Assembly: GCA_946548895.1 (NCBI GenBank)
Contig: CAMNQF010000030.1
Span: forward strand, 1-44,225
Reading direction: 5' to 3'
From: an uncultured bacterium
GTDB taxonomy: Bacteria > Bacillota > Clostridia > Oscillospirales > Oscillospiraceae
DNA: 44,225 bases
Position numbers and translations under genes: made by a program. This document shows, piece by piece, positions 33,524 through 40,721 of this stretch; within the stretch, counting starts at the first letter, position 1, and each line of letters opens with the position of its first letter. The notes below the pieces were generated by a model. It made no database searches and had not been told where the DNA came from. It was given only the letters and a program-made list of their open reading frames with translations.

Positions 33524-34222
33524 ATGACCTTGGCGGAAAAAATTCTGGCCCTGCGGACGGAGCGGAACCTGTCCCAGGGGGACCTGGCGGAGAAGCTGGA
33601 CGTGTCCCGGCAGTCGGTGAGCAAGTGGGAGACAGGCCAGTCGGTGCCCGAACTGGACAAGCTCATCAGGCTGGCGGACGTGTTCGGCGTGAGTGTGGAC
33701 CAGCTGGTGCGGGAGGGGGACCCGCCGAAACCCCCTGTGGAGACGCCTTCCGCGGCCCAGCCTCAGATCGTCTATGTGGAGCGGCCCAGCCGGGGGCTGA
33801 CCGCGGTCCAGATCCTGGGCGTGGTCTGTACGGCGGGCGGCGCGGGGCTGTGCATCATGGGCGATGACGAGCTGTTTCTCATCGGAATGGTGGTGCTCAT
33901 CGCGGGCCTGCCCCTGCTGCTGGCAAAAAAGCATCCCTTCCTCCTGTTCGGCTGGCTGGCATGGGCGATGGGCTACCTGTTCCTATGTACGCCGGCCATT
34001 ATGGGGCCCGACCTGGGCGTGTGGCAGCCCTTTACGGGGCTAGCGTGGGCCTGGCGCTGGCTGATGGCGGACGGGGCGCTGGGGGGAAGCATCCTGCTGA
34101 TGGGCCTGCTGTTCCTGCTGGCCTATGGGGTGTTGAGCGTGCTCGCCGTTCTGCTGCCCGCTGCCACCATCCGGCTGGCCTGGAAACACTGGAAAGTCCG
34201 AAGGGAACACGCTCCGGCATAA
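33524..34222 (+). CDS. HTH regulator with C-terminal membrane domain
   Basis: A 232-residue protein: N-terminal Xre-type HTH (LAEKILALRTERNLSQGDLAEKLDVSRQSVSKWETGQSVPELDKLIRLADVFGVSVDQLV), a Pro-rich linker, then about four hydrophobic segments (VQILGVVCTAGGAGLCIMG, LIGMVVLIAGLPLLL, FGWLAWAMGYLFL, SILLMGLLFLLAYGVLSVLAVLL). Membrane-tethered HTH proteins of this layout are common in Clostridia and may respond to membrane state. ATG 33524 is preferred to 33518 on spacing from AAAGGAG. Monocistronic. Confidence 0.85.
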   Translation: MTLAEKILALRTERNLSQGDLAEKLDVSRQSVSKWETGQSVPELDKLIRLADVFGVSVDQLVREGDPPKPPVETPSAAQPQIVYVERPSRGLTAVQILGVVCTAGGAGLCIMGDDELFLIGMVVLIAGLPLLLAKKHPFLLFGWLAWAMGYLFLCTPAIMGPDLGVWQPFTGLAWAWRWLMADGALGGSILLMGLLFLLAYGVLSVLAVLLPAATIRLAWKHWKVRREHAPA

Positions 34223-34227
34223 ACGCA

Positions 34228-34253
34228 AGCGCCCCCGCTTTCGCGGGGGCGCT
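34228..34253. terminator. Shared hairpin between HTH membrane protein and L,D-transpeptidase genes
   Basis: Perfect 11-bp stem AGCGCCCCCGC/GCGGGGGCGCT with TTTC loop between convergent genes; only short T-stretches follow on either side. Confidence 0.65.
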
Positions 34254-34268
34254 CTCTGCTTGGGTCCG

Positions 34269-35384
34269 TCAAAGTTGGCTGTAGCGGTCCAGGATAATGC
34301 TCAACTGGGCGCGGCTGGCGTAGCCGGCGGGCTGGAGGGTGCTCTCCGAGGTCCCCTGGATGAGGCCCGCCCCCACCGCCCAGCGCATGGCGTCCCGGGC
34401 GGAGGTATGTACGCTGGCCCCGTCGGAAAAGCGGGCCAGGGAGCCCAGCTCCCGGACGTCGCGGCCCCGGTATTCCGTCTCGTAGCGGTACAGCATGGAC
34501 ACCAGCGCCTGTCGGGTCATGGGGGCGGAGGGGTCGAAGTCCTTGGCCGCGCCGTCCAGCAGGCGGCGGTTCACCGCCCAGCGCACCGCGCCGCTGTCAT
34601 TGGTGGGCCCGCCCTCGCCGGACAGGCTGTACAGGGCCTGGGCCATGGCGGCGTAGGACACCGCCTGATCCGCCGGCAGGGGGGCCGGTTCTTCCGCCTT
34701 AGAATCCTCCGGGCCGGGGGTGGGCTGTGGATCGGGAGATTCCTCCGGCTCCGCCGGGCCGGACAGGATTTCATGCCAGGGGTTCTCCTCCCGGGGATCG
34801 GTGGGGTCCCAGCCGTTGGCCTCCTCCTCCGAGATGTGGTCCACCAGCCGGTCCGGCTTGCCCAGGGGGCCGGGGTCGTCGGCGTCGTCATAGACGGTGA
34901 CCTTGGTGCCCCGGGCGCAGTTGTCGTAAATCCACTTGGCGTCGGCGGTCTGGAGCCGGACGCAGCCCAGGGAGGCCGGGGCGCCCAGGCCGTTGTACTC
35001 CTCCGTCATGAGGGCGGAGGGGTCCTTTTTGGTGTAGCACACCGAGTGGAACAGGATATTTCCCTTGATCTGGGTGGCGTACTGGCCGTAGGAGTCGTCG
35101 ATCATGTGCAGCCAGGTCCACCGTCCGCCGATGGTGAAGGTGCCGGTGGGGGTGGCGTGGCCCTTCCGGCCGGTGGAGCAGATCATGGCCTTCACGGGGA
35201 CGGTGTAATAGCCCTCCTCGTCCAGCTCGTAGACGGTGACGGTGCTCTGGGCCCGGTTGACCATGATGTAATAGGGTTTGCCGTTGCCCGCCATGGGGCT
35301 AGCGGCCCAGGCCGTATGGATGCCGGAGCAGAGCAGCAGCGCGGCGCAGGCCAGCGCCAGAAAGAGGCTGAGGGTTCGTTTCAA
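34269..35384 (-). CDS. L,D-transpeptidase (YkuD) with C-terminal S-layer homology region
   Basis: A 371-residue secreted enzyme that cross-links peptidoglycan or removes terminal residues. Signal peptide KRTLSLFLALACAALLLC; YkuD domain about 30-175 with HATPTGTFTI and catalytic SLGCVRLQTADAKWIYDN (active Cys); an acidic Pro-rich linker; then SLH-like repeats (AVRWAVNRRLLDGAAKDFDPSAPMTRQALVSMLYRYE; AGYASRAQLSIILDRY) for wall anchoring. Start is TTG 35384 because AGGAGG lies about 8 nt before it and the signal peptide then begins correctly. Confidence 0.9.
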   Translation of the reverse strand: MKRTLSLFLALACAALLLCSGIHTAWAASPMAGNGKPYYIMVNRAQSTVTVYELDEEGYYTVPVKAMICSTGRKGHATPTGTFTIGGRWTWLHMIDDSYGQYATQIKGNILFHSVCYTKKDPSALMTEEYNGLGAPASLGCVRLQTADAKWIYDNCARGTKVTVYDDADDPGPLGKPDRLVDHISEEEANGWDPTDPREENPWHEILSGPAEPEESPDPQPTPGPEDSKAEEPAPLPADQAVSYAAMAQALYSLSGEGGPTNDSGAVRWAVNRRLLDGAAKDFDPSAPMTRQALVSMLYRYETEYRGRDVRELGSLARFSDGASVHTSARDAMRWAVGAGLIQGTSESTLQPAGYASRAQLSIILDRYSQL

Positions 35385-35486
35385 GGGGATACCTCCTACC
35401 ATATCTTGCGTATTGTGAAATGGCTTCCACAAGGAAGCCATTTCATTATATATGGTTCGAAAGGAAAATGCAAGGGAAAACGGGGG

Positions 35487-35618
35487 CTAATTGAGAAACA
35501 CAACCAGCAGCAGCAGGCCCAGCAGGAGCAGAAGGGCGGCGGCCTCATCCGGGCTCATGCTTCCGCGCTGTCCGCCGCTCCCCGTTTCCGAGGAGCCAAA
35601 GGGTTCGTCACGCTTCAT
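35487..35618 (-). CDS. 43-residue single-helix membrane protein
   Basis: A tiny protein: polar N-terminus (KRDEPFGSSETGSGGQRG) then a Leu-rich membrane helix (AAALLLLLGLLLLVVFLN). GAGGTGA precedes the ATG pair at 35621/35618; 35618 has better spacing. It lies 10 nt after the ABC permease stop and appears to be the last gene of the GntR-ABC operon. No family recognised; a small transporter subunit or regulator is possible. Confidence 0.6.
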   Translation of the reverse strand: MKRDEPFGSSETGSGGQRGSMSPDEAAALLLLLGLLLLVVFLN

Positions 35619-35628
35619 CATGCTCACC

Positions 35629-36285
35629 TCAAACGTCTTTAGTCCCGTAAAAGTGCCGGGACAGCAGGAAGGATGCCGCCAGCAGGGCCAGACCCGCCAG
35701 GGCCGCGGCGGCGGGAACGATGGCCGCCTGTCCCAAGGTGGGCTCGGCGAGCTCCAGGGACTTGAGCCATTCCAGCCCGCCCAGGGGGAACAGAACCGCG
35801 GCAATCAGCAGAACGATCCCGCCCATAATGCCGAAGAACATCATCCGCGCCCGTTCCGGGCCGAATTTGTACAGGAAGGGCAGCATGATGGCGTTTACCA
35901 GCACGGACATCAGCCCCATCACCGAGCAGGTCACCATGAACTCTACGGGTTCTTCCACCCGCCCGGCGGCGTACAGCGCCGCGCCCAGAAGGGCGGTCAG
36001 CGCCACGCTGCACACGCACAGCAGCAGTACGCACAGGTACCGGGCGGCCACGGTCCTGGTGCGGCCCACCGGCAGGGCCAGGCCGTAGGTGTCCCACTGG
36101 CACTGCTTGTCGTAGGCGAACACGTTCATGGGAAGCATCATCACCATAACCACCATGAGAACGCCCACAATGTCCGCCGTCCACACCCCGGTGAAGGCAA
36201 TCGCGGCATATACGATCATCATAAACAGATAGGAGCGCAGGGTCTTGCGCAGAATGAGAACGTCCTTCAAAATCAGCCCGGTCAT
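35629..36285 (-). CDS. ABC-2 type transporter permease
   Basis: A 218-residue membrane protein with six predicted helices (RSYLFMMIVYAAIAFTGVW; IVGVLMVVMVMMLPMNVFAYD; YLCVLLLCVCSVALTALLGAALYAA; EFMVTCSVMGLMSVLVNAIMLPF; MMFFGIMGGIVLLIAAVLF; AIVPAAAALAGLALLAASFLL). This is the ABC-2 family with the YDKQCQWDTYGLALPVGR-type loop common in GntR-associated exporters. ATG 36285 overlaps the ATPase stop (ATGA). It probably exports a peptide or drug with the upstream ATPase. Confidence 0.87.
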   Translation of the reverse strand: MTGLILKDVLILRKTLRSYLFMMIVYAAIAFTGVWTADIVGVLMVVMVMMLPMNVFAYDKQCQWDTYGLALPVGRTRTVAARYLCVLLLCVCSVALTALLGAALYAAGRVEEPVEFMVTCSVMGLMSVLVNAIMLPFLYKFGPERARMMFFGIMGGIVLLIAAVLFPLGGLEWLKSLELAEPTLGQAAIVPAAAALAGLALLAASFLLSRHFYGTKDV

Positions 36286-37130
36286 GACTGTTCCCCCTTT
36301 ACGATAAATACCATCAGCTCGTCCAGCGTCACCGGCTCCACCGTCAGCCGGGGATAGGTGCGCTTGAAATCGCCCCTGTGCCGGATCAGCGCCTCGGTGG
36401 AGTACTGGCTCTTCCGGGTGGCCACGATGTAGCCCCGGTCCACCTGGTCCAGGTCCGCCTTGGTGCACACCAGCCGCCCGTAGCTCTCCAGCAGCCGGTC
36501 CTTCTCGTCGCACAGCAGCAGCTTGCCCTGGTGGAGGTAGGCGATATAGTCCGCCACCTTCTCCAGGTCCGACGTGATGTGGCTGGAGATGAGGATGGCG
36601 TGGTCGTCGTCGGACACGAAGGCCAGGAACTCGTCCAGAATCTCGTCCCGCACCACCGGGTCCAGCCCCGCCGTGGCCTCGTCCAGCAGCAGGAGGCGGG
36701 GCCGGTGGGCCAGCGCCGCCGCCAGGGACAGCTTCATCCGCATCCCCCGGGACAGCTCCTTGATGTTTTTGGTTCCGGCCAGCCCGAATTTGTCCAAATA
36801 ATCCCGGTACAGCTCCCGGTCCCAGGTCTTAAACACCCGGCGGAGCACGCTGTCCACGTCCTTGACCCGCAGGTACTCGGAGAAGAAGCAGTCGTCCAGC
36901 ACGATGCCGATGTCCGCTTTGGCGCGGTCGGGGTCGGCGCCCAGCAGGGATACCTCCCCGGCGGTGGGCCGGACGATGCCCAGCATGGACTTGATGAGGG
37001 TGGTTTTGCCCGCCCCGTTCTCCCCGATGAGGCCCAGAATGGACCCGCCGGGCACCTGGAGGTCGATAGGCCCCAGGGTGAAGGTCTTGTACTCCTTGAC
37101 AAGGCCCTTGATTTCAATACAATTAGTCAT
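36282..37130 (-). CDS. ABC exporter ATP-binding protein
   Basis: A 282-residue ATPase of the CcmA/YtrB type. Walker A GENGAGKTTLIKS, signature ELSRGMRMKLSLAAAL (SRGM in place of SGGQ, normal for this subgroup), Walker B LLLLDEATAGLD, switch His ISSHITSDLEKV and a C-terminal accessory domain. Translationally coupled on both sides by 4-bp overlaps to the GntR regulator and the permease. Substrate unknown; cell-wall-antibiotic sensing or export is typical of GntR/YtrA-linked systems. Confidence 0.92.
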   Translation of the reverse strand: MTNCIEIKGLVKEYKTFTLGPIDLQVPGGSILGLIGENGAGKTTLIKSMLGIVRPTAGEVSLLGADPDRAKADIGIVLDDCFFSEYLRVKDVDSVLRRVFKTWDRELYRDYLDKFGLAGTKNIKELSRGMRMKLSLAAALAHRPRLLLLDEATAGLDPVVRDEILDEFLAFVSDDDHAILISSHITSDLEKVADYIAYLHQGKLLLCDEKDRLLESYGRLVCTKADLDQVDRGYIVATRKSQYSTEALIRHRGDFKRTYPRLTVEPVTLDELMVFIVKGEQS

Positions 37131-37507
37131 AATGATTCCTCACTATACAGTGTGTTGAGCATTTCGGTGAGTTCATCCAGCCCCACGGCCCCCGCTTTGG
37201 CGGCATCCACCGCCTGGGACAGGTGCTCCTCGATCTGGCACAGCACGGCCTCCCGCCGGGTCTCCCGGTTCTGGGCGGCCACGAAGCAGCCCTTGCCGGG
37301 GACGGTGGTGAGGAAGCCCTCCCGTTCCAGCTCCTCATAGGCCCGTTTGGTGGTGATGACGGAGATGCGCAGGTCCCGGGCCAGCAGCCGCATGGAGGGC
37401 AGCGCCTCGCCGGGGGCAAGTTCGCCTGAAAGGATGAGCCCTTTCAGCTGGCGGACGATCTGCTCATAGATCGGCGCGCCGGAGGAGTTGCTGATGATGA
37501 TGTCCAT
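37127..37507 (-). CDS. GntR family regulator, YtrA subgroup
   Basis: A 126-residue repressor with GntR winged-helix domain (GAPIYEQIVRQLKGLILSGELAPGEALPSMRLLARDLRISVITTKRAYEELEREGFLTTVPGKGCFVA) and the short helical C-terminal dimerisation region of the YtrA subfamily. It heads the ABC operon and likely represses it until an antibiotic or wall stress is sensed. ATG 37507 has GAGGTG upstream. Confidence 0.93.
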   Translation of the reverse strand: MDIIISNSSGAPIYEQIVRQLKGLILSGELAPGEALPSMRLLARDLRISVITTKRAYEELEREGFLTTVPGKGCFVAAQNRETRREAVLCQIEEHLSQAVDAAKAGAVGLDELTEMLNTLYSEESL

Positions 37508-37603
37508 GGTACACCTCATTGGTTTGTTTTTTGTCCCGCCGGACGCGGGGCGGGGCTGAGACGCCTCGCGGGGAGCGCGCTCGTCAGCGGCTCCCGATAT
37601 TTT

Positions 37604-37651
37604 GTATATATACGATATGCACAGTATAGACGGTATATACACGCTTGTCAA
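37604..37651 (-). promoter_or_regulatory. Promoter and operators of the GntR-ABC operon
   Basis: Minus-strand -35 TTGACA (37646-37651), 17-bp spacer, -10 TATACT (37623-37628). GTATA...TATAC symmetry spans the spacer and -10, and a perfect palindrome GTATATATAC (37604-37613) lies just past the start site. These are likely GntR sites. Confidence 0.75.
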
Positions 37652-37775
37652 GGGGGCGGGCAAAAAAATTTGCGCCAAATAAAACCAGCCGCCCCCCAAA
37701 TGGGAGGCGGCATATAGCACATGGACAGTGGTCGGGCGAAACTCATAGAAAAGCACAGAGATCCGTCAGCGAATT

Positions 37776-37817
37776 AAAGTTCTTTTTCGGTTCCTTTTTC
37801 TTTCAAGAAAAAGGAAC
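37776..37817. repeat. Solo copy of the T/A-rich hairpin repeat, abutting degV
   Basis: Contains a perfect 13-bp stem GTTCCTTTTTCTT/AAGAAAAAGGAAC (37790-37802, 37805-37817) with 2-nt loop, immediately after the degV stop codon, preceded by AAAGTTCTTTTTCGG. It matches both ends of the element at 31245-31417. It may also serve as the degV transcript 3' end. Confidence 0.65.
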
Positions 37818-38690
37818 TTAGCGGTGCTTACCCATGAAGAACAGCGCCACGCAGCCCGGGCCGGTGTGGGCCCCGATCACCGGGCCGATGGAGTTGAGGA
37901 TGATCTCCTTGGTCCCGTAACGCTTTTTGATCTCGTCGGCCACAAACTGGGCGTCCTCCGCGCAGTCGCTGTTGCTGATGAACATGGTCTGGGAGGCGGG
38001 GTCGTCGGCCAGCTCGCCCACCTTGTCCACCAGGGCGGCGAGGGACGCCTTGCGGCCCCGGGCCTTAGCCACGTTGATGAGGTGGCCCTCGTCGTCCACG
38101 TGGAGGACGGGCTTGATCTGGAGCATGGTGCCCACCACGGCGGTGGCGGCGGACACGCGCCCGCCCTTTTTCAGGAAGAACAGGTCGTTGACGGTGAACC
38201 AGTGGCACTGGCGCAGCTTGGTCTGCTCCGCCCAGTCCCGGACCTCCTCGATAGACTTGCCCTCCTGGCGGAGCCTGCCGGCCTGGTAGACGAACATCCC
38301 CTGGCCCAGGGAGGCGCACAGGGTGTCCACCACGTAGATTTTGCGGCCGGGGTACTGGCCGGCCAGGTCGCCGGCGGCAATCTGGAAGGAGTTGCAGGTG
38401 GTGGACAGCCCGGAGGAGAAGGCCAGCACCAGCGCGTCCTTTCCCTGCTTGAGCACCGCTTCCAGGGCGTCGGAGGCCTCGCCCACGTTGACGGCGTTGG
38501 TGGTGGCCATGAGGCCCTCCCGCTGCTTGCCGTAGAACTCCCCGGGGGACATCTCCCGGTTATCCGGCCAATTCCGATAGGTCTTGCCGTCCATGATAAA
38601 GGCCAGGGGGAGCACCTCCAGCTCCAGCTCTTTGACGATGCTGTCGGGCAGGTCGCAGGACGAATCGGTGATGATGATGTAATCGCTCAT
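37818..38690 (-). CDS. DegV family fatty-acid-binding protein
   Basis: A 290-residue DegV protein. In FakAB systems DegV-fold FakB proteins hold a fatty acid for phosphorylation by FakA. Markers: ITDSSCDLPDSIVKELELEVLPL, FSSGLSTTCNSFQIAAGDL, VVDTLCASLGQGMFVYQAGRL, FLKKGGRVSAATAVVGTMLQIKPVL. ATG 38690 follows GGAGGTACTG. No FakA is in the window. Located 41 nt after the DUF1836 gene, so probably co-transcribed with it. Confidence 0.92.
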   Translation of the reverse strand: MSDYIIITDSSCDLPDSIVKELELEVLPLAFIMDGKTYRNWPDNREMSPGEFYGKQREGLMATTNAVNVGEASDALEAVLKQGKDALVLAFSSGLSTTCNSFQIAAGDLAGQYPGRKIYVVDTLCASLGQGMFVYQAGRLRQEGKSIEEVRDWAEQTKLRQCHWFTVNDLFFLKKGGRVSAATAVVGTMLQIKPVLHVDDEGHLINVAKARGRKASLAALVDKVGELADDPASQTMFISNSDCAEDAQFVADEIKKRYGTKEIILNSIGPVIGAHTGPGCVALFFMGKHR

Positions 38691-38731
38691 GGTCAGTACC
38701 TCCAACATGATAAATATAAGGTCCAGGCGGT

Positions 38732-39265
38732 TCAGCGCTTTTTTTTCAGCAAATCCTCGTGCCCGGTGCGCTGGGCCAGCACGGCCAGGGTCCGATGGCA
38801 GGCCAGACTGTAGGCGTAGCCCCGCAGGGCCAGGTCCAGCACCAGCTTGGGCAGTTCCTCGTCGCCGGTGTTTTCGTCGATGCCCGCGGCGGCGTCCGAC
38901 ATGGCCTGATCCAGGTATTGGCAGAAATACTCGTACTGCCGCTGGGGGGCCCGCATCTCCCGGCCCACGGTGGTGAGCACCTTCATCTCCCGCACGCTCA
39001 TCACCTGCTTCAGCGCGGTGATGGCGGTGAGGTAGGCCAGATGCTCCTGGCCGTATTTTTTGCCGTTGGCCCGCTCCACCAGACCGTCTTTGATGTAGTT
39101 GTTGATCATGGCGGAGGTGAGAGCGTCGCCGTCCCCTACGCTCACCAGCTGCCGGGCCAAATAGCCCACCACCTGGTCCATGTACAGCGGGATGTCGGGC
39201 AGCTTGTCCCAGCCGTCGGGGCGCTGTTCGGCCAGCTGCTGTTTCAATTCGGCCAGCTCCTCCAT
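38732..39265 (-). CDS. DUF1836 protein (MerR-like HTH)
   Basis: A 177-residue DUF1836 protein. The N-terminal half (DIPLYMDQVVGYLARQLVSVGDGDALTSAMINNYIKDGLVERANGKKYGQEHLAYLTAI) resembles a MerR-like winged HTH; the rest is helical. The family often stands upstream of degV in Firmicutes, as here. The promoter overlaps an 8-bp inverted repeat, consistent with autoregulation. GGGAGGGA precedes ATG 39265. Confidence 0.85.
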   Translation of the reverse strand: MEELAELKQQLAEQRPDGWDKLPDIPLYMDQVVGYLARQLVSVGDGDALTSAMINNYIKDGLVERANGKKYGQEHLAYLTAITALKQVMSVREMKVLTTVGREMRAPQRQYEYFCQYLDQAMSDAAAGIDENTGDEELPKLVLDLALRGYAYSLACHRTLAVLAQRTGHEDLLKKKR

Positions 39266-39293
39266 GAACGGTCCCTCCCATCTAAATCTGGTG

Positions 39294-39328
39294 CGTAAAA
39301 TTATATCACATCATTTTACGGACGTAAA
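39294..39328 (-). promoter_or_regulatory. Promoter of DUF1836-degV with overlapping inverted repeat
   Basis: Minus-strand -35 TTTACG (39323-39328), 17-bp spacer, -10 TATAAT (39300-39305). CGTAAAAT (rightmost arm 39313-39320) and ATTTTACG (39294-39301) form an 8-bp palindrome around the -10 with an 11-bp centre. Confidence 0.7.
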
Positions 39329-39340
39329 GAGAAAAACGTA

Positions 39341-39372
39341 AAAAAAGCGGGCCGGAGATCCGGCCCGCTTTT
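39341..39372 (-). terminator. Terminator of the HTH gene upstream of DUF1836
   Basis: Stem AAAAGCGGGCCGG/CCGGCCCGCTTTT with a 4-nt loop, then a T-run continuing towards 39339 on the minus strand; also symmetric enough to act on the plus strand. Confidence 0.8.
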
Positions 39373-39422
39373 GGTTCAGCTGACGGTCAGGCCAACAGGC
39401 GGGTTTCAAAGATCCGGGATAT

Positions 39423-39791
39423 TCACCTCCGGGTCTTTTCCTGCCTGTTTTCCTTGCTGGCGACTGCGATAACTTCAAGCTGCTTGAGGACCAACTCCCG
39501 GATCACCCGCACATACTCCGGGTTCAAATGGCTTATCTGCTCATCCATGCCCAGCGCCGCAGGCTCCTGACGCCACAACAGGCGGTCAGCAGAAACGCCC
39601 AGCACCTCGCACAGCTTTCTGAATGTTGTCAGGGACACCCCGGCAAATCCTGCTTCAACGTCTGCGATAAACCGGGGGCTTACGCCCATCAATTCACTGA
39701 ACCGCTCACGGGAATATCCCGCCCGCTCCCGATACAGCCTGATATTTTCGCCTACCTCAATATTGATCTCCTTTTTCTCCTTCGCCCTCAC
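39423..39791 (-). CDS. Xre-type HTH regulator
   Basis: A 122-residue protein with HTH domain (IEVGENIRLYRERAGYSRERFSELMGVSPRFIADVEAGFAGVSLTTFRKLCEVLGVSADRLLW) and a short helical C-terminus. GTG 39791 follows GGAGGGC. It is divergent from the small Cys-rich gene at 39934 across 142 bp of A/T-rich DNA holding TAATAC/GTAT-type half-sites, so it may control both. Target unproven. Confidence 0.87.
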   Translation of the reverse strand: MRAKEKKEINIEVGENIRLYRERAGYSRERFSELMGVSPRFIADVEAGFAGVSLTTFRKLCEVLGVSADRLLWRQEPAALGMDEQISHLNPEYVRVIRELVLKQLEVIAVASKENRQEKTRR

Positions 39792-39873
39792 AGCAGTGCC
39801 CTCCTACGTGTGATACATCAAGTTTAAGTATGAGTACCGCATGGCGAAATGGAGTAATACACGTTATTCTATA

Positions 39874-39902
39874 TTGACTAATAAACGGAATTGTGATAGG
39901 AT
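39874..39902 (+). promoter_or_regulatory. Promoter of the Cys-rich small protein gene
   Basis: -35 TTGACT (39874-39879), 17-bp spacer, -10 TAGGAT (39897-39902), about 30 bp before the GTG start. Confidence 0.7.
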
Positions 39903-39933
39903 ATAGCTATCAACAGACGGAAGGGGCCTTACT

Positions 39934-40122
39934 GTGAACTTTATTGAAGCCAATCCCTTGCCCAAGGCCTGTCAGTGCTGTGTTGAACAATATTGCGATG
40001 AATGTGAGCATATGGGAGAGCGTTGGCCGCTCTCCCCGGGAGACGTGCGCAGATTGGAGCGCAAGGCACGGGAACGAGCCATTGCGCGTCTTCAGCGGGA
40101 GCTGGAGCGTTTCAAGGAGTGA
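39934..40122 (+). CDS. Small Cys-rich protein, possible metal binder
   Basis: A 62-residue protein with clustered cysteines near the N-terminus (CQCC, then YCDEC with a following His) and a basic, helical C-terminal half (DVRRLERKARERAIARLQRELERF). The CxCC...CxxC-H pattern suits zinc binding. GTG 39934 follows AAGGGG by about 9 nt. It has its own promoter and terminator, which supports a real gene. No function recognised. Confidence 0.72.
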   Translation: MNFIEANPLPKACQCCVEQYCDECEHMGERWPLSPGDVRRLERKARERAIARLQRELERFKE

Positions 40123-40124
40123 AT

Positions 40125-40167
40125 AAGATCCCGCGCAGGACCTATGCAAAGCCCTGTGCGGGATCTT
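40125..40167. terminator. Terminator after the Cys-rich protein gene
   Basis: 15-bp stem (40125-40139 with 40153-40167) containing one G-T pair, 13-nt loop, 2 nt after the stop. T-content downstream is modest on both strands. Shared with the convergent gene at 40178. Confidence 0.7.
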
Positions 40168-40177
40168 GCTGTTGCTA

Positions 40178-40642
40178 TTACGTTTCTTCCGGCAGCCGCC
40201 CCAGCAGCAGCGCCGCCCCCGCCTGGGCCAGCAGCAGGTCCGGGGAGCAGCCGCCGCAGGGCAGCACCAGTTCCTGCCGCTCCACCGCCCGGCCGTCCAG
40301 GGTGATGAACTCCCGCTGTACCGCCACCGAGGCCCGGTCCCCGTCCAGGCTGGACAGGGTGAGGGTGTTCCGGCTGGACGCGCCGTAACTGAGGACCGTG
40401 CCGGCGGGGAGCAGCCGGGTGAGGGCGGACCGCCCCCCGGGCAGCAGGGCGGTCCGGCAGTGGAGGGCCCCAGCCCCCGCCCATCCGGAAGCGCCCGGGG
40501 ACACGATGAGCAGGTCCAGGTTCAGCCCGGCCAGCAGGGCCGGGTGGCGGCAGGCCCGCACCAGGGCGGACGTGCCCTGTGCCAGCCGGCTCACCCCTTC
40601 CGCCAGCCCTTCGTCCCGTTCCCAGACCCCAATCTGCCACAT
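40178..40642 (-). CDS. Hypothetical protein
   Basis: A 154-residue protein with no family I recognise. No signal peptide or membrane helix; it opens MWQIGVWERDEGLAEGVSRL and holds a central region with LNLDLLIVSPGASGWAG, TVLSYGASSRNTLTLSS and a VAVQREFITLDGRAVERQELVLPCG strand pattern, ending in a Leu/Ala-rich helix. The beta-rich layout suggests a small soluble fold. A GAGGGAGG site precedes ATG 40642. Codon usage is like its neighbours. It may be a lineage-specific gene; coding is favoured by length and lack of overlap. Confidence 0.65.
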   Translation of the reverse strand: MWQIGVWERDEGLAEGVSRLAQGTSALVRACRHPALLAGLNLDLLIVSPGASGWAGAGALHCRTALLPGGRSALTRLLPAGTVLSYGASSRNTLTLSSLDGDRASVAVQREFITLDGRAVERQELVLPCGGCSPDLLLAQAGAALLLGRLPEET

Positions 40643-40703
40643 ACACCGCGCCTCCCTCTTATGTACCGCCGGGGAATAGTGTGTATGGAAAGGAGAATTT
40701 TAT

Positions 40704-40721
40704 GCGCGGCTATCCCCGCGC
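40704..40721 (-). repeat. Copy 2 of the 18-bp 3'-end hairpin repeat (at yihY stop)
   Basis: Minus strand reads GCGCGGGGATAGCCGCGC; the TAG stop of yihY lies within the loop. Same family as 9135-9152 and 41652-41669. Confidence 0.65.
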
